A stretch of DNA of 64,000 bases from HXMU1420-13 sp965228545 (GTDB lineage: Bacteria > Bacteroidota > Rhodothermia > Balneolales > Balneolaceae): positions 124,001-188,000 of the forward strand of contig OZ245822.1 of the NCBI GenBank assembly GCA_965228545.1, written 5' to 3'. The notes beneath the pieces were generated by a model. It did no database searches. It saw nothing but the letters and a program-made list of their open reading frames with translations, and was not told the origin of the DNA. Position 1 is the stretch's first letter, and every line of letters begins with the position of its first letter. Below, piece by piece: positions 35,169 through 44,204 of this stretch. The translations under genes and the position numbers were made by a program.

Positions 35169-36156
35169 GAGTAAGTACCAACGTTGGGTAAAGAGTATTT
35201 TCAAAACCTGACGAAACCAAACTTGTCGTAACTTTAGTACGATAATAGCGAGTTGTCCCAATATTCATACTGTCCCAAACGCTGAATCCGTAAATTAAAG
35301 CAAGTCCCGCGCCGTACCAAAGTGCTTGTTTTCGGGCTTCAATCATTGATTCTCTTTGTGCGTCAGCATTTTCTCGGAATCTAATTGCATCCTGCGTATT
35401 TAGCGTTTCATTATACTGCGATTCCCATTTTTCGAAACTCGATTTGGCGTCGCCGAAAGTTGCCATTTCATCGATGAGTGGCCCCGATATTAGAGCTAAG
35501 GCTGAAACTGTAAGTATACTTTTAACTTTCTTCCGATGGTACCAGTATCCGGCTCCGGGAATGAAATAAAAACTATTGCTTTTTGGGTAAATTTCAGCTA
35601 TTTCATAACTGAATTCAATGAATGTTCCTGCGGTGATCATCACATCACGACTTTGCCAATTTCTCCCGTTTCCAATTTCCATTTTATATAGTCCGGGAGC
35701 TAAAAGCGTATCGGTATAATTGGCAGATAAAAGTTTACCATTTATTCGGAAAAGGCTTTCAGGAGTACCTCTAAGTTTAGTATTCACTTGATTAAGCAAA
35801 GTTGTATAAGAACTTCTCATTAGATTTTGATTTCTAAAGGAAAAACTAATGCCTGTATTTACGGTATCGCCGGGGATGACCGTAACCTGGGTTTGCCAAT
35901 CGTTTATCGTATTCCAAACCAATCGAAGTTGATTTGTTCCGGCAGCTAACTGTATAGACTCGTTATTTTTCAGTAACACTGGATTATAAAAATCCTCATT
36001 TATAACCACATAGAACTCATCCAGATTGGTAGTAATTTGAACCCAACCGGAATCAGCATTGGTTTTAATAGATTGAGCATTAGAATTAGCGCTTGAAAAA
36101 AGAAAAATAAGCAGCAGTAAAAGGAATTGAGGGAGCTTCAAAATAGAATCAGTCAT
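35158..36156 (-). CDS. PEGA-type exported membrane protein (cluster member 4)
   Basis: About 332 residues from the Met opening M-T-D-S-I-L-K, with a long hydrophobic signal peptide ending N-A-Q; an in-frame upstream extension lies inside the previous gene. Two PEGA-like domains (W-V-Q-I-T-T-N-L-D-E-F-Y-V-V-I-N; L-F-R-I-N-G-K-L-L), then P-G-A-G-Y-W-Y-H-R-K-K-V-K-S-I-L-T-V, a helical hairpin with a coiled coil, and a beta-strand tail. Same architecture as members 1 and 5. It starts 8 bp inside the end of the 36149 gene. Confidence 0.75.
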   Translation of the reverse strand: MTDSILKLPQFLLLLLIFLFSSANSNAQSIKTNADSGWVQITTNLDEFYVVINEDFYNPVLLKNNESIQLAAGTNQLRLVWNTINDWQTQVTVIPGDTVNTGISFSFRNQNLMRSSYTTLLNQVNTKLRGTPESLFRINGKLLSANYTDTLLAPGLYKMEIGNGRNWQSRDVMITAGTFIEFSYEIAEIYPKSNSFYFIPGAGYWYHRKKVKSILTVSALALISGPLIDEMATFGDAKSSFEKWESQYNETLNTQDAIRFRENADAQRESMIEARKQALWYGAGLALIYGFSVWDSMNIGTTRYYRTKVTTSLVSSGFENTLYPTLVLTHDF

Positions 36157-37207
36157 TCGTTTGTACCCAGTCGTTGCCATTGAAAGTAACGGAAATAGAT
36201 TCGGTAAATACAATAGGTTGCCCAAAACGGACAAACCCAATTTTATAGGTGAAATCAAATTGTTGATCTGGGTAATACCTGCTAAAACTATTCATTGACG
36301 AATCCAACCATCCTACATGTTTAAAGGTATTTTCGGAAGATTTCTGTTCAAATAGAATGCCATAATCAAAACAAGGGATCTCTTCAAAACTTAGTACGTG
36401 AATCCAGTTTAATCCACTTTGGAAGTTTAAGCTAGAAGGAGCAGTGAGTGCGTTCGGATCATTCGTACAAGCACTCAGACTATTTGATCGAGTATCCCAA
36501 CCTTCTGAAATCTCTCCGCGACTACTCATTGCTTGAAATCGAAAGATTCCATCAAAGTCATAGCCCAAGGTGCTTTTATAATTAGGATTATATCCACTAC
36601 CAAGCTTAAGTTTTACAGATCCTAAAACATTAAAATTGATCGAATCAGGTGCATAACTGAGCAACAGAGAAGCATCATTAAAGAAATTATGTTTCCAATT
36701 AAGCCATAATGCTCCATTTCTATTTTCAAACCAAATATCTGAGACTTCCTGCACATAATTAAATCGTACAGTATCTGAAAAAACACGATAGGAGGTGGCA
36801 CCATTAAAAGTTCTGGAAGTTACGTGTACACCTGTTGATTGTAGATGAGAAATGTCAGTATCTGATGGTAATTCAATAAAGGAAGCAATAGCTAATTGTA
36901 GATCATTAATTTCAGATGTATTAATTGTGTTAAAAAAACCATTAGGTTGTACTCGAGTAAAATTATCCAAATAACTGAAACCATTCTTAATTTCAAATAT
37001 CGCGTAGCCGTCTATATTTTGCTGGGGACCTTCAGTAAACTCAATAAAATTATTCACTCCATCGATAGACCTCACCGAAGGTTTGGATAAATGAAAATCA
37101 GGATTAGCAATATCAACTATATTTCCTGTTGGAGTATCCGGTACGCATTGAACTAAAAAAAGTATAGTCAACCCCAAAAAGAGAAATGGTAATAAATTAT
37201 TCCTCAT
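36149..37207 (-). CDS. Lipoprotein with fibronectin-like domains (cluster member 3)
   Basis: A 352-residue lipoprotein with lipobox F-L-V-Q-C (Cys21) followed by V-P-D-T-P-T-G-N-I-V-D, which matches the start of member 2 (I-P-E-T-P-T-G-N-V-V-D). The body has beta-rich fibronectin-like segments and a paralogous end (F-V-R-F-G-Q-P-I-V-F-T-E-S against V-R-Y-G-E-G-I-V-S-E-S). A D-G-I-F-R-F segment and a late S-A-C-T-N cysteine are also shared with member 2. The start overlaps member 2 by 11 bp. Confidence 0.8.
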   Translation of the reverse strand: MRNNLLPFLFLGLTILFLVQCVPDTPTGNIVDIANPDFHLSKPSVRSIDGVNNFIEFTEGPQQNIDGYAIFEIKNGFSYLDNFTRVQPNGFFNTINTSEINDLQLAIASFIELPSDTDISHLQSTGVHVTSRTFNGATSYRVFSDTVRFNYVQEVSDIWFENRNGALWLNWKHNFFNDASLLLSYAPDSINFNVLGSVKLKLGSGYNPNYKSTLGYDFDGIFRFQAMSSRGEISEGWDTRSNSLSACTNDPNALTAPSSLNFQSGLNWIHVLSFEEIPCFDYGILFEQKSSENTFKHVGWLDSSMNSFSRYYPDQQFDFTYKIGFVRFGQPIVFTESISVTFNGNDWVQTND

Positions 37208-38198
37208 CTTTCACCCACCTCCCGTTTTCGTAAATCATTCGAACAGTCTCGCTTTCTGAAACAATTCCTTCACCGTATCGAACGCCCTTAACTTTTAAAT
37301 CAAACCAGCTAATGTTTGTTGGTTTATTTAATATAGTAAAGCTTTTATTTTTCGAATGACGGCCAATAAGTCGGTACTCAGTTTCTACGTGTGTTTGTTG
37401 AAAAATGAAAATTTCGTCATAGCATTCACCCATTGAGTCCCAATAGAAATAAATACCTTCCCATCTGTTTTCTGTAGCGTCAATTGATGGTGAGATCGAT
37501 GAAGTAGGTTGGCCTTTGCAAGGCGAAAATCGATTACTACCCGTTGTTATAAAATCCGACTCTAGACCTGAAGAGTGCTTGATTTTATAGCGAAACAATC
37601 CATCAAGCTCTCCTGAAAATCGTGTTTGAAACTTATCGAGTTTAAATAGTTTTTGAGCTGCAAACCTATTTATGATAGTTTCAAAATTTACTGAATCAGA
37701 AGCATACTCAACGATGATGTGAAAATCAGGATTAAAAAAATTAGTTTTGAAGAGTGCATAGTTCAAGACATTTACAAATTCAATGCTTGGTAAAACATCT
37801 TCAACCTCAAAAGTAAAATAGGCAAAGTCTGAGTAGATTCGCTCATTTTCGATTTCGTAATAAGATCTAATTGCAAAAGTTTGTGTAAAATCAAGAAATG
37901 TAGGATTGAAATCAGTGCGGCCTATGGTTGTATTGATTTCGAATTTAAAGTCCTCATTTAGTTCTCCATTGTACACCAGAAATAGCTCCTGACCCGTAAC
38001 TCTAGTATTTGATTGGACATCCATTCTAACTTGCATCTTACCACTTGGGAGTCGAACGATTGAAAAATTTTCTGGCGTTGGAACAGTGTAATACTCTGAG
38101 CTTGGATCAACCACATTGCCGGTGGGTGTTTCCGGGATACATCCTAAAAATAGAAGCGCAATGAGTAGCAGGATAGTATGTTCACAAATACGGTTCAT
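37197..38198 (-). CDS. Lipoprotein with fibronectin-like domains (cluster member 2)
   Basis: A 333-residue lipoprotein with lipobox L-F-L-G-C (Cys20) and the P-E-T-P-T-G-N-V-V-D post-cysteine motif. It is paralogous to member 3 throughout, including Y-A-S-D-S-V-N-F, G-L-F-R-Y-K, S-P-C-K-G, and a C-terminal G-R-W-V-K region. It follows member 1 after 96 bp, the only real gap in the run, so a promoter or processing site could lie there (38199-38294). Confidence 0.8.
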   Translation of the reverse strand: MNRICEHTILLLIALLFLGCIPETPTGNVVDPSSEYYTVPTPENFSIVRLPSGKMQVRMDVQSNTRVTGQELFLVYNGELNEDFKFEINTTIGRTDFNPTFLDFTQTFAIRSYYEIENERIYSDFAYFTFEVEDVLPSIEFVNVLNYALFKTNFFNPDFHIIVEYASDSVNFETIINRFAAQKLFKLDKFQTRFSGELDGLFRYKIKHSSGLESDFITTGSNRFSPCKGQPTSSISPSIDATENRWEGIYFYWDSMGECYDEIFIFQQTHVETEYRLIGRHSKNKSFTILNKPTNISWFDLKVKGVRYGEGIVSESETVRMIYENGRWVKDEE

Positions 38199-38294
38199 TA
38201 CTAATTATTTTATAGTACTAGCTAATTTGCTGAAGAGAAAGCAAAAAATGGATGTGATATATAGGATTCGTGCAATCAAAAGATATAAACTAAA

Positions 38295-39260
38295 CTAAAA
38301 ATTGAAGGTGAAATAAAGTTGAGGGACAACTTGTCCGGACTGATTAAATGCCTGTGCGCCAATTTGAATTGGAGGCTTTGAGTAACCACCTTTTGGACGT
38401 TTAAAAGCCTTGTAAGTGGTAAATGTATAAATCAAGCCCGCACCAACAAAAGATAGAGTAGAGCGACGTTTATTTTTACTGATATCTTTTTCGTAGTCGT
38501 CAAGTCGCTTGTCTACGCTTGGCCCCGGTACATATCCACCAAAAAGAAAGAGGTCACGGTCTTGGCGTATTCTTTCCACTTTCTTCTGTGAGTAACTACT
38601 GTAAGCCAACAAACTACCGATACTTGCAACAGTTAGAAAAGCTTCTTTTTTTTCATCATTAATGAAATAAACAAGCCCGGGCACAAAACGCACAACATTT
38701 GGGATGTTTCTGTAGTCGTTGAAATAATGGTGCAATTCCTTCTGAGCTTCTAGAGTGCTTTCAAATTTGTCGGTTAATGTTCCAAACTCTGGATGATTTA
38801 TAAATAGCTCGTACGAGTTATCAGGTAATAATAATGAAATCTGTGAATAGCCCATCAGAACCTGATCTACAAAAATCTCAGCACCTTCTTCCGAATAGAT
38901 CGTCACATTGTAACCATTGGCGATTGTTCTATAGGAACTTCTTGGGGCGACATTCCGTGGCTTGTTGAAGTTGATTTGCATTCCGGTCGTTTGCTCAGAA
39001 AAGATTGTACCCATAAACTTTGTGTCGTGATAGCCTTGTTGAATTCCACGAAATGCATAAGTACCTGATGGTAATTCGAGGGTGTCTCCCGAACTTAGAT
39101 ATAGCGGATTATCTAAATCATCATCGATCAGTAAAATGAAATCTTCGATGTTACTTTCGATAACAAATTTACCATTTGGATTTTCACTTTCAGATGATTG
39201 AGCAAACAGTGATGGCATCCCCGAAATGAACAATAATAAACCAAAAAGAAGTACCCGCAT
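38295..39260 (-). CDS. PEGA-type exported membrane protein (cluster member 1)
   Basis: About 321 residues from the Met opening M-R-V-L-L-F-G-L-L-L-F-I-S-G (signal peptide ending F-A-Q); the frame extends 18 codons further upstream. Two PEGA-like domains: F-V-I-E-S-N-I-E-D-F-I-L-L-I-D, and V-T-I-Y-S-E-E-G-A-E-I-F-V-D-Q-V-L-M-G-Y. Then F-V-P-G-L-V-Y-F-I-N, two membrane-spanning helices with a charged coiled-coil hairpin, and a beta-strand C-terminus that may contact the outer membrane. First gene of the run. Confidence 0.76.
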   Translation of the reverse strand: MRVLLFGLLLFISGMPSLFAQSSESENPNGKFVIESNIEDFILLIDDDLDNPLYLSSGDTLELPSGTYAFRGIQQGYHDTKFMGTIFSEQTTGMQINFNKPRNVAPRSSYRTIANGYNVTIYSEEGAEIFVDQVLMGYSQISLLLPDNSYELFINHPEFGTLTDKFESTLEAQKELHHYFNDYRNIPNVVRFVPGLVYFINDEKKEAFLTVASIGSLLAYSSYSQKKVERIRQDRDLFLFGGYVPGPSVDKRLDDYEKDISKNKRRSTLSFVGAGLIYTFTTYKAFKRPKGGYSKPPIQIGAQAFNQSGQVVPQLYFTFNF

Positions 39261-39336
39261 GAACTCTGATAATATTGACTTTATTTTCAAATTCGAAAAT
39301 AGAATAATATTCATTAAATAAAATAAGCAGATTGAT

Positions 39337-39636
39337 TTAGTTGCTAGTCATCAAGCTGGATTTGGAGATGTACTTGGATTTAATTTGCGATGTTAAATGC
39401 GCTTTCCGAATTAATTCAATCAGTATAAACCAGTCCTTGTCCCATTTCTGGGGATTCCAATAAATGTAATTCGAAATATTCTGGAATGCTTTTTTATCAC
39501 GGATGATATGCTCGTAATAATTACGTTTCCAAACGGGGGTTCCGGTTATCTTGCGGATAGGAAACAATTTCGATGATTCCATGCATATGAGAAGGTATTA
39601 CAACCATTGAACGTAATTCAAGATGGTTTATGAGTT
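39337..39636 (-). pseudogene. Decayed REP-associated tyrosine transposase (RAYT/IS200-like)
   Basis: Two frames on the minus strand together give pieces of the RAYT/Y1 transposase family. One frame encodes L-E-L-R-S-M-V-V-I-P-S-H-M-H-G-I-I-E, whose HMH (39578-39589) is the HUH metal-binding motif. Another frame, from about 39582 down, encodes P-V-W-K-R-N-Y-Y-E-H-I-I-R-D and Y-I-Y-W-N-P-Q-K-W, the tyrosine helix region. An upstream stop and the frameshift show that it is dead. The N-terminal half is missing. These enzymes move or maintain REP-like palindromes. Confidence 0.85.
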
Positions 39637-39730
39637 TTCAAATCCAAACCAATAATCATTCGGTAAATGGCAAAGAATAGTGGTAATTTTGAAGCTTGTA
39701 ACATTGATTTAAATAAAGATTACTCGCTAA

Positions 39731-42256
39731 ATGCACCCTTACAGACCCGCAGACATTGAACCGAAATGGCAACAATACTGGCTCGAAAACAAGACCTTTA
39801 AAACGCCTACCGATCGTACAAAACCAAAGTTTTATGTGTTGGATATGTTTCCGTATCCAAGTGGATCAGGGTTGCATGTTGGTCACCCGGAAGGCTATAC
39901 GGCTACCGATATTCTAGCTCGCTATAAGCGAATGAATGGCTTTAATGTATTACACCCGATAGGTTGGGATGCCTTTGGACTTCCGGCCGAGCAGTATGCG
40001 GTAAAAACGGGTACGCATCCTAAAATTACTACAGAGAAAAACATCAATCGATTCCGTGAGCAGTTACAAGCTATTGGTTTTTCTTACGATTGGGATCGGG
40101 AAGTAAACACCACCGATCCCAATTACTTCAAGTGGACGCAATGGATATTTCTGAAATTGTTTGAACAAGGGTTGGCGTACGAAGATGAAGTTGCCGTTAA
40201 CTGGTGCCCGGAATTAGGTACGGTGCTCGCGAATGAAGAAGTAATTGATGGAAAAAGCGAAGTGGGCGGTTATCCGGTCATTCGTAAACCAATGCGACAA
40301 TGGGTACTAAAAATTACTGCTTATGCCGAACGATTGCTCAACGATCTGGATGATTTAGACTGGCCGGAATCTCTAAAAGATATGCAACGAAACTGGATCG
40401 GGAAATCTATCGGGGCGGAAATCGATTTTAAGGTTGATGCTCATGATGAGTCTATCAGAGTGTACACTACGCGCCCGGATACCATTTTTGGAGCAACTTA
40501 TATGGTGTTAGCACCTGAACATCATTTGGTGGCAAAAATCACAACGGATGAACAGAAAGATGCGGTTGGCGCCTATCAGGAAGAGGCGGCGAAGAAATCA
40601 GATTTAGATCGTCAGGAACTCAATAAAGACAAGACAGGTGTGTTTACCGGCGCTTATGCAATTAATCCGGCAAATGGAAAGAAAATCCCAATTTGGATTG
40701 CCGATTATGTTTTGGTGAGTTATGGAACAGGAGCTATCATGGCAGTTCCGGGTCAAGATGAACGCGATTGGGAGTTTGCTGAAAAATTCGAGCTGCCGAT
40801 AGTGCGAACGGTTCAACCGGAAGAAGGTTTTGAAGGCAAAGCATACACAGGAGAAGGTTCTGCAATAAACAGCGAGTTTTTGAATGGCTTGGAGATTACT
40901 GAAGCAAAGGCTAAAATTATTGACTGGCTGGAAGAGAAAGGAGCCGGAACCAAAGCAGTAAATTATAAATTGCGTGATTGGTTGTTCTCTCGTCAGCGTT
41001 ATTGGGGCGAACCTTTTCCGATTATTCATGTGGATGGAGAAGCTAAAGCGGTGAGTTACGATGAACTCCCCCTTGAACTTCCTGAAGTGGAAAAATATCA
41101 ACCCACCGGTGATGGTGAGCCACCCTTAGCGAATGCTACCGATTGGGTGAATACAACCGATCCTGAAACCGGAAAACCTGCAATACGCGAGACCAACACT
41201 ATGCCGCAGTGGGCTGGTTCGTGTTGGTATTATCTGCGGTATATTTCTCCTGATTGGGACGGCGGTCCGGTTGATCCTGATTATGAAAAGTATTGGATGC
41301 CGGTGGATTTATATGTGGGTGGAGCTGAACATGCTGTTCTTCACTTACTATACGCGCGCTTTTGGCATAAAGTGTTGTTCGATTTAGGAGTGGTATCCAC
41401 CAAAGAGCCGTTCCAAAAATTGGTGAATCAAGGGATGATTTTGGGTGAAATGGAATTCACTGCTCCCGATGGTTCTAAGCTTGCTGAAGATCAGGTCGAG
41501 AAACGTGGAGATGCGTTTTATCAAAAGGGATCGGATATCAAATTGGATGCGCGAGCTCATAAAATGAGTAAGAGTCGCGGTAATGTAATTAACCCCGATC
41601 ATGTAATCGAGCAATTTGGGGCCGATTCACTTCGCTTGTACGAAATGTTTATGGGGCCGCTAGAACAGGTGAAACCATGGAGTACTAAAGGGGTGGATGG
41701 TGTAAATCGCTTCCTGAACCGCACTTGGCGTTTGTTGGTAGATGAAGAATCGGGAGATCTTAAAGTTGAAGAGGTTGAGGCTACTAAAGAACAGTTAAAG
41801 ATTTTACACACGGCCATCAAAAAAGTTACTGAAGATGTGGAGGCAATGCGCTTTAATACGGCAATTTCTGCATTAATGATTTTTGTGAATGAGGCCAACA
41901 GCTGGAAAACCGTTCCGGTTTCGGTAGCTGAAGATTTCCTAAAACTATTAAATCCTTTTGCGCCACATATTGCGGAAGAACTTTGGAGTAAGCTCGGAAA
42001 TAATGACACTATTTCTTACACAACCTGGCCAACATTTAATGACGATTATCTGAAAGAAGACGAGATTATGTATCCCGTTCAGGTAAACGGAAAAGTTCGC
42101 GCTGATATCTTTATACCTGCTGAAAAAGCTAAAGATAAACAGTTTGTGCTAGATATGGCGAAAGCAGAACCCAAAGTGATTAAATATTTGAGCGAAGGGA
42201 ATCTGGTAAAAGAAATATTCGTACCGGGAAGAATCGTAAATCTGGTAGTTAAGTAA
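39731..42256 (+). CDS. leuS: Leucyl-tRNA synthetase
   Basis: An 841-residue class Ia synthetase. The HIGH-type motif is H-V-G-H-P-E-G (about residues 48-54) after P-Y-P-S-G-S-G-L, and the KMSKS loop is H-K-M-S-K-S-R-G-N-V-I-N-P-D near residue 613. The CP1 editing domain is present, with V-Y-T-T-R-P-D-T-I-F-G-A-T-Y and the A-V-P-G-Q-D-E-R-D motif. Length is normal. It is followed by a terminator shared with gltA. Confidence 0.98.
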   Translation: MHPYRPADIEPKWQQYWLENKTFKTPTDRTKPKFYVLDMFPYPSGSGLHVGHPEGYTATDILARYKRMNGFNVLHPIGWDAFGLPAEQYAVKTGTHPKITTEKNINRFREQLQAIGFSYDWDREVNTTDPNYFKWTQWIFLKLFEQGLAYEDEVAVNWCPELGTVLANEEVIDGKSEVGGYPVIRKPMRQWVLKITAYAERLLNDLDDLDWPESLKDMQRNWIGKSIGAEIDFKVDAHDESIRVYTTRPDTIFGATYMVLAPEHHLVAKITTDEQKDAVGAYQEEAAKKSDLDRQELNKDKTGVFTGAYAINPANGKKIPIWIADYVLVSYGTGAIMAVPGQDERDWEFAEKFELPIVRTVQPEEGFEGKAYTGEGSAINSEFLNGLEITEAKAKIIDWLEEKGAGTKAVNYKLRDWLFSRQRYWGEPFPIIHVDGEAKAVSYDELPLELPEVEKYQPTGDGEPPLANATDWVNTTDPETGKPAIRETNTMPQWAGSCWYYLRYISPDWDGGPVDPDYEKYWMPVDLYVGGAEHAVLHLLYARFWHKVLFDLGVVSTKEPFQKLVNQGMILGEMEFTAPDGSKLAEDQVEKRGDAFYQKGSDIKLDARAHKMSKSRGNVINPDHVIEQFGADSLRLYEMFMGPLEQVKPWSTKGVDGVNRFLNRTWRLLVDEESGDLKVEEVEATKEQLKILHTAIKKVTEDVEAMRFNTAISALMIFVNEANSWKTVPVSVAEDFLKLLNPFAPHIAEELWSKLGNNDTISYTTWPTFNDDYLKEDEIMYPVQVNGKVRADIFIPAEKAKDKQFVLDMAKAEPKVIKYLSEGNLVKEIFVPGRIVNLVVK

Positions 42257-42282
42257 GCGTAGGCTATTAAGTTGTTTTTCGC

Positions 42283-42313
42283 AAAAAAGGCTTCCAAGTG
42301 GAAGCCTTTTTAC
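42283..42313. terminator. Bidirectional intrinsic terminator between leuS and gltA
   Basis: AAAAGGCTTCC and GGAAGCCTTTT form an 11-bp stem around AAGT, with A-runs on the left and T-runs on the right, so it works for both convergent genes. Confidence 0.88.
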
Positions 42314-42332
42314 TATCGATAATTAGATAAGT

Positions 42333-43493
42333 TTATCTATCGCCAATGGCGGGATAGGGTTTGTTTTTCTCACCAACGTATAATGCGCGAGGGCGAACTA
42401 AACGGTTGTTTTTAGATTGCTCGATGAAGTGTCCTGTCCAACCTGAAATTCGGCTCATAGCAAAAATACAAGTAAACAAATCTGGCTGAATACCCATTGA
42501 GTAATACACTGTAGCAGAGAAGAAATCTACATTTGGGTCGATGTTTTTCTCGTTTTTCATGGTATTAAGCATATCCATCGACCATCGGTACAAACGCTCT
42601 TGTCCTGTTTCCTCACTGAGTTTTTTAGCCATTTTTTGAAGATGACGAGCGCGTGGATCGAATACTTTGTATACACGGTGACCAAAGCCCATAATTTTCT
42701 CTTTCTTGGCGAGCTTATCTTTGGTAAATGCAACGGCATCAGCGTTATCTCCTTGCTCGGCCAATTCCAGTAGAGTATTCATCACAGCTGTGTTTGCACC
42801 GCCGTGTAGCGGTCCTTTCAGCGAACCGATTGCACCGGTTACTGCCGAATACATATCGGATAATGTTGCGCAAATTGCACGGCAGGTAAAGGTAGATGCA
42901 TTCATACCATGCTCGGCATGAAGAATTAAGCAAAGATCTAATGTTTTCTCCGCTTGTTCGCCGGGACGCTCGTTATTTAACATATACAAGAAATTGTATG
43001 CTGTGCTACCCTCACTTAGCGGAGCCACCATTTCCTCACCACTACGAATACGAGAAAAAGCTGCAATAATAGTTGGCATTTTAGCTGTGATGTTAATGGC
43101 TTTTTCATAGAAAGAATCATCCGGCAAATCGATATCCGATTCAGATAACATGGAAACTGCAGAACGTAGCACAGCCATCGGGTTTGATTTCTTGTTTACC
43201 GTGTGCAGATAATCAATAATTACTTGAGGTAACTCTCTGCGCGTCTGAAGTTTTTCCTGTAATGCTTCTAATTCCTCTTTCGTCGGTAAACGATCGTTCC
43301 AAAGTAAAAAGCAGACTTCCTCAAAAGTACTGTTTTCAGCTAACTCATCTATGTTGTAGCCTTCATAAATCAGTTCCCCACTTTGTCCGTCAATACTGCT
43401 TTTGGTAGTAGAAAAAGCAACAATACCCTCAAGTCCCTTATTTATGTATGGGTATTTCGATTCATCAAAGCCAGTGTGTAGGTCGTTCGACAT
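42333..43493 (-). CDS. gltA: Citrate synthase
   Basis: A 386-residue short-form citrate synthase that condenses acetyl-CoA with oxaloacetate. Catalytic His230 is in G-P-L-H-G-G-A-N, His272 in G-F-G-H-R-V-Y-K, and Asp323 in N-V-D-F-F-S-A; the A-E-H-G-M-N-A-S motif near 193-200 is also present. It is of the dimeric type without the regulatory N-terminal domain of the E. coli enzyme. The 212 bp up to the next plus-strand gene hold its promoter, not located precisely. Confidence 0.97.
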   Translation of the reverse strand: MSNDLHTGFDESKYPYINKGLEGIVAFSTTKSSIDGQSGELIYEGYNIDELAENSTFEEVCFLLWNDRLPTKEELEALQEKLQTRRELPQVIIDYLHTVNKKSNPMAVLRSAVSMLSESDIDLPDDSFYEKAINITAKMPTIIAAFSRIRSGEEMVAPLSEGSTAYNFLYMLNNERPGEQAEKTLDLCLILHAEHGMNASTFTCRAICATLSDMYSAVTGAIGSLKGPLHGGANTAVMNTLLELAEQGDNADAVAFTKDKLAKKEKIMGFGHRVYKVFDPRARHLQKMAKKLSEETGQERLYRWSMDMLNTMKNEKNIDPNVDFFSATVYYSMGIQPDLFTCIFAMSRISGWTGHFIEQSKNNRLVRPRALYVGEKNKPYPAIGDR

Positions 43494-43705
43494 TGTTTAT
43501 TCCTTTAAATTTAATAGTTCAATACAGGATATGTTCAGACAACAGGAATGCTTTTCTTGACCAAAAAATTTCCCGATTCCGATACTTTTTAAGACTAGGA
43601 ATTTACACAAACAAGGGGAAAATATTAAACAGTAAAAAAGCGGTTTTTTCGATTGAAACCTCAGCCTCATGTGAACGTAGCTTTAAAAGTTTTGAGCGGA
43701 GAATT

Positions 43706-44203
43706 ATGGATACTTATCAATTCGACTTTCTTGGTGGCTTGCATTTTTTATCTGCAATATTGGCTATGATTTTAGGAGCTTTCGTATTGTTTAAGAAAAA
43801 AGGAGGTCCTACTCATATTCGTTTTGGGTATGCTTATGCAATAATGATGTTAGTATTAAACATTACTGCTTTGCTGATCTATAAGCTCTTCGCAAAATTT
43901 GGGCCGTTTCATATTGCTGCTGTTATCAGTTTGGTAACTTTATTGGGAGGATTAATACCCGCTTATATACGAAAACCGGAAAAAAACTGGCTGGAATTTC
44001 ATTACGAGTTTATGAATTGGTCGGTGATAGGCTTGTATGCAGCCTTTTGGTCAGAGACATTCAGTCGGTTTTTTCGCTTTGCCGGGTTCTGGGTGTTAGT
44101 AGCCACAGCTACTGCTATAACCGTAGCTATTGGCGCATATTTTCTTAAGTCTCGCAAGAAACAGATGCTTGAAAAATATCAAGTAATGGATTCAGTCGAT
44201 TAA
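43706..44203 (+). CDS. DUF2306 family membrane protein
   Basis: 165 residues from the ATG that opens M-D-T-Y-Q-F-D-F-L-G-G-L-H-F-L; the longer open frame upstream is not family-like. Four hydrophobic helices, an N-terminal F-L-G-G-L-H pattern and an early His/Arg-bearing loop (T-H-I-R-F-G-Y-A-Y) match DUF2306, small bacterial membrane proteins of unknown role. Convergent with mazG, one base apart. An AGCGGAG Shine-Dalgarno-like sequence precedes the ATG. Confidence 0.85.
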   Translation: MDTYQFDFLGGLHFLSAILAMILGAFVLFKKKGGPTHIRFGYAYAIMMLVLNITALLIYKLFAKFGPFHIAAVISLVTLLGGLIPAYIRKPEKNWLEFHYEFMNWSVIGLYAAFWSETFSRFFRFAGFWVLVATATAITVAIGAYFLKSRKKQMLEKYQVMDSVD

Positions 44204-44204
44204 A

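Noticed and set aside
35169..36258. Longer N-termini for the PEGA-type genes (starts at 35261 and 36258)
   Set aside because: The extensions run deep into the preceding genes and place the signal peptide internally; the later Met codons begin clean signal peptides.
39731..42256. T-box or leader regulation before leuS
   Set aside because: No T-box sequence or anti-terminator was seen in the ~90 bp upstream; the space is occupied by transposase debris.
43448..43705. N-terminal extension of the DUF2306 protein
   Set aside because: The 86 extra residues overlap the gltA start region on the other strand and do not look like a membrane protein; the ATG at 43706 has a ribosome-binding site and begins the family pattern.
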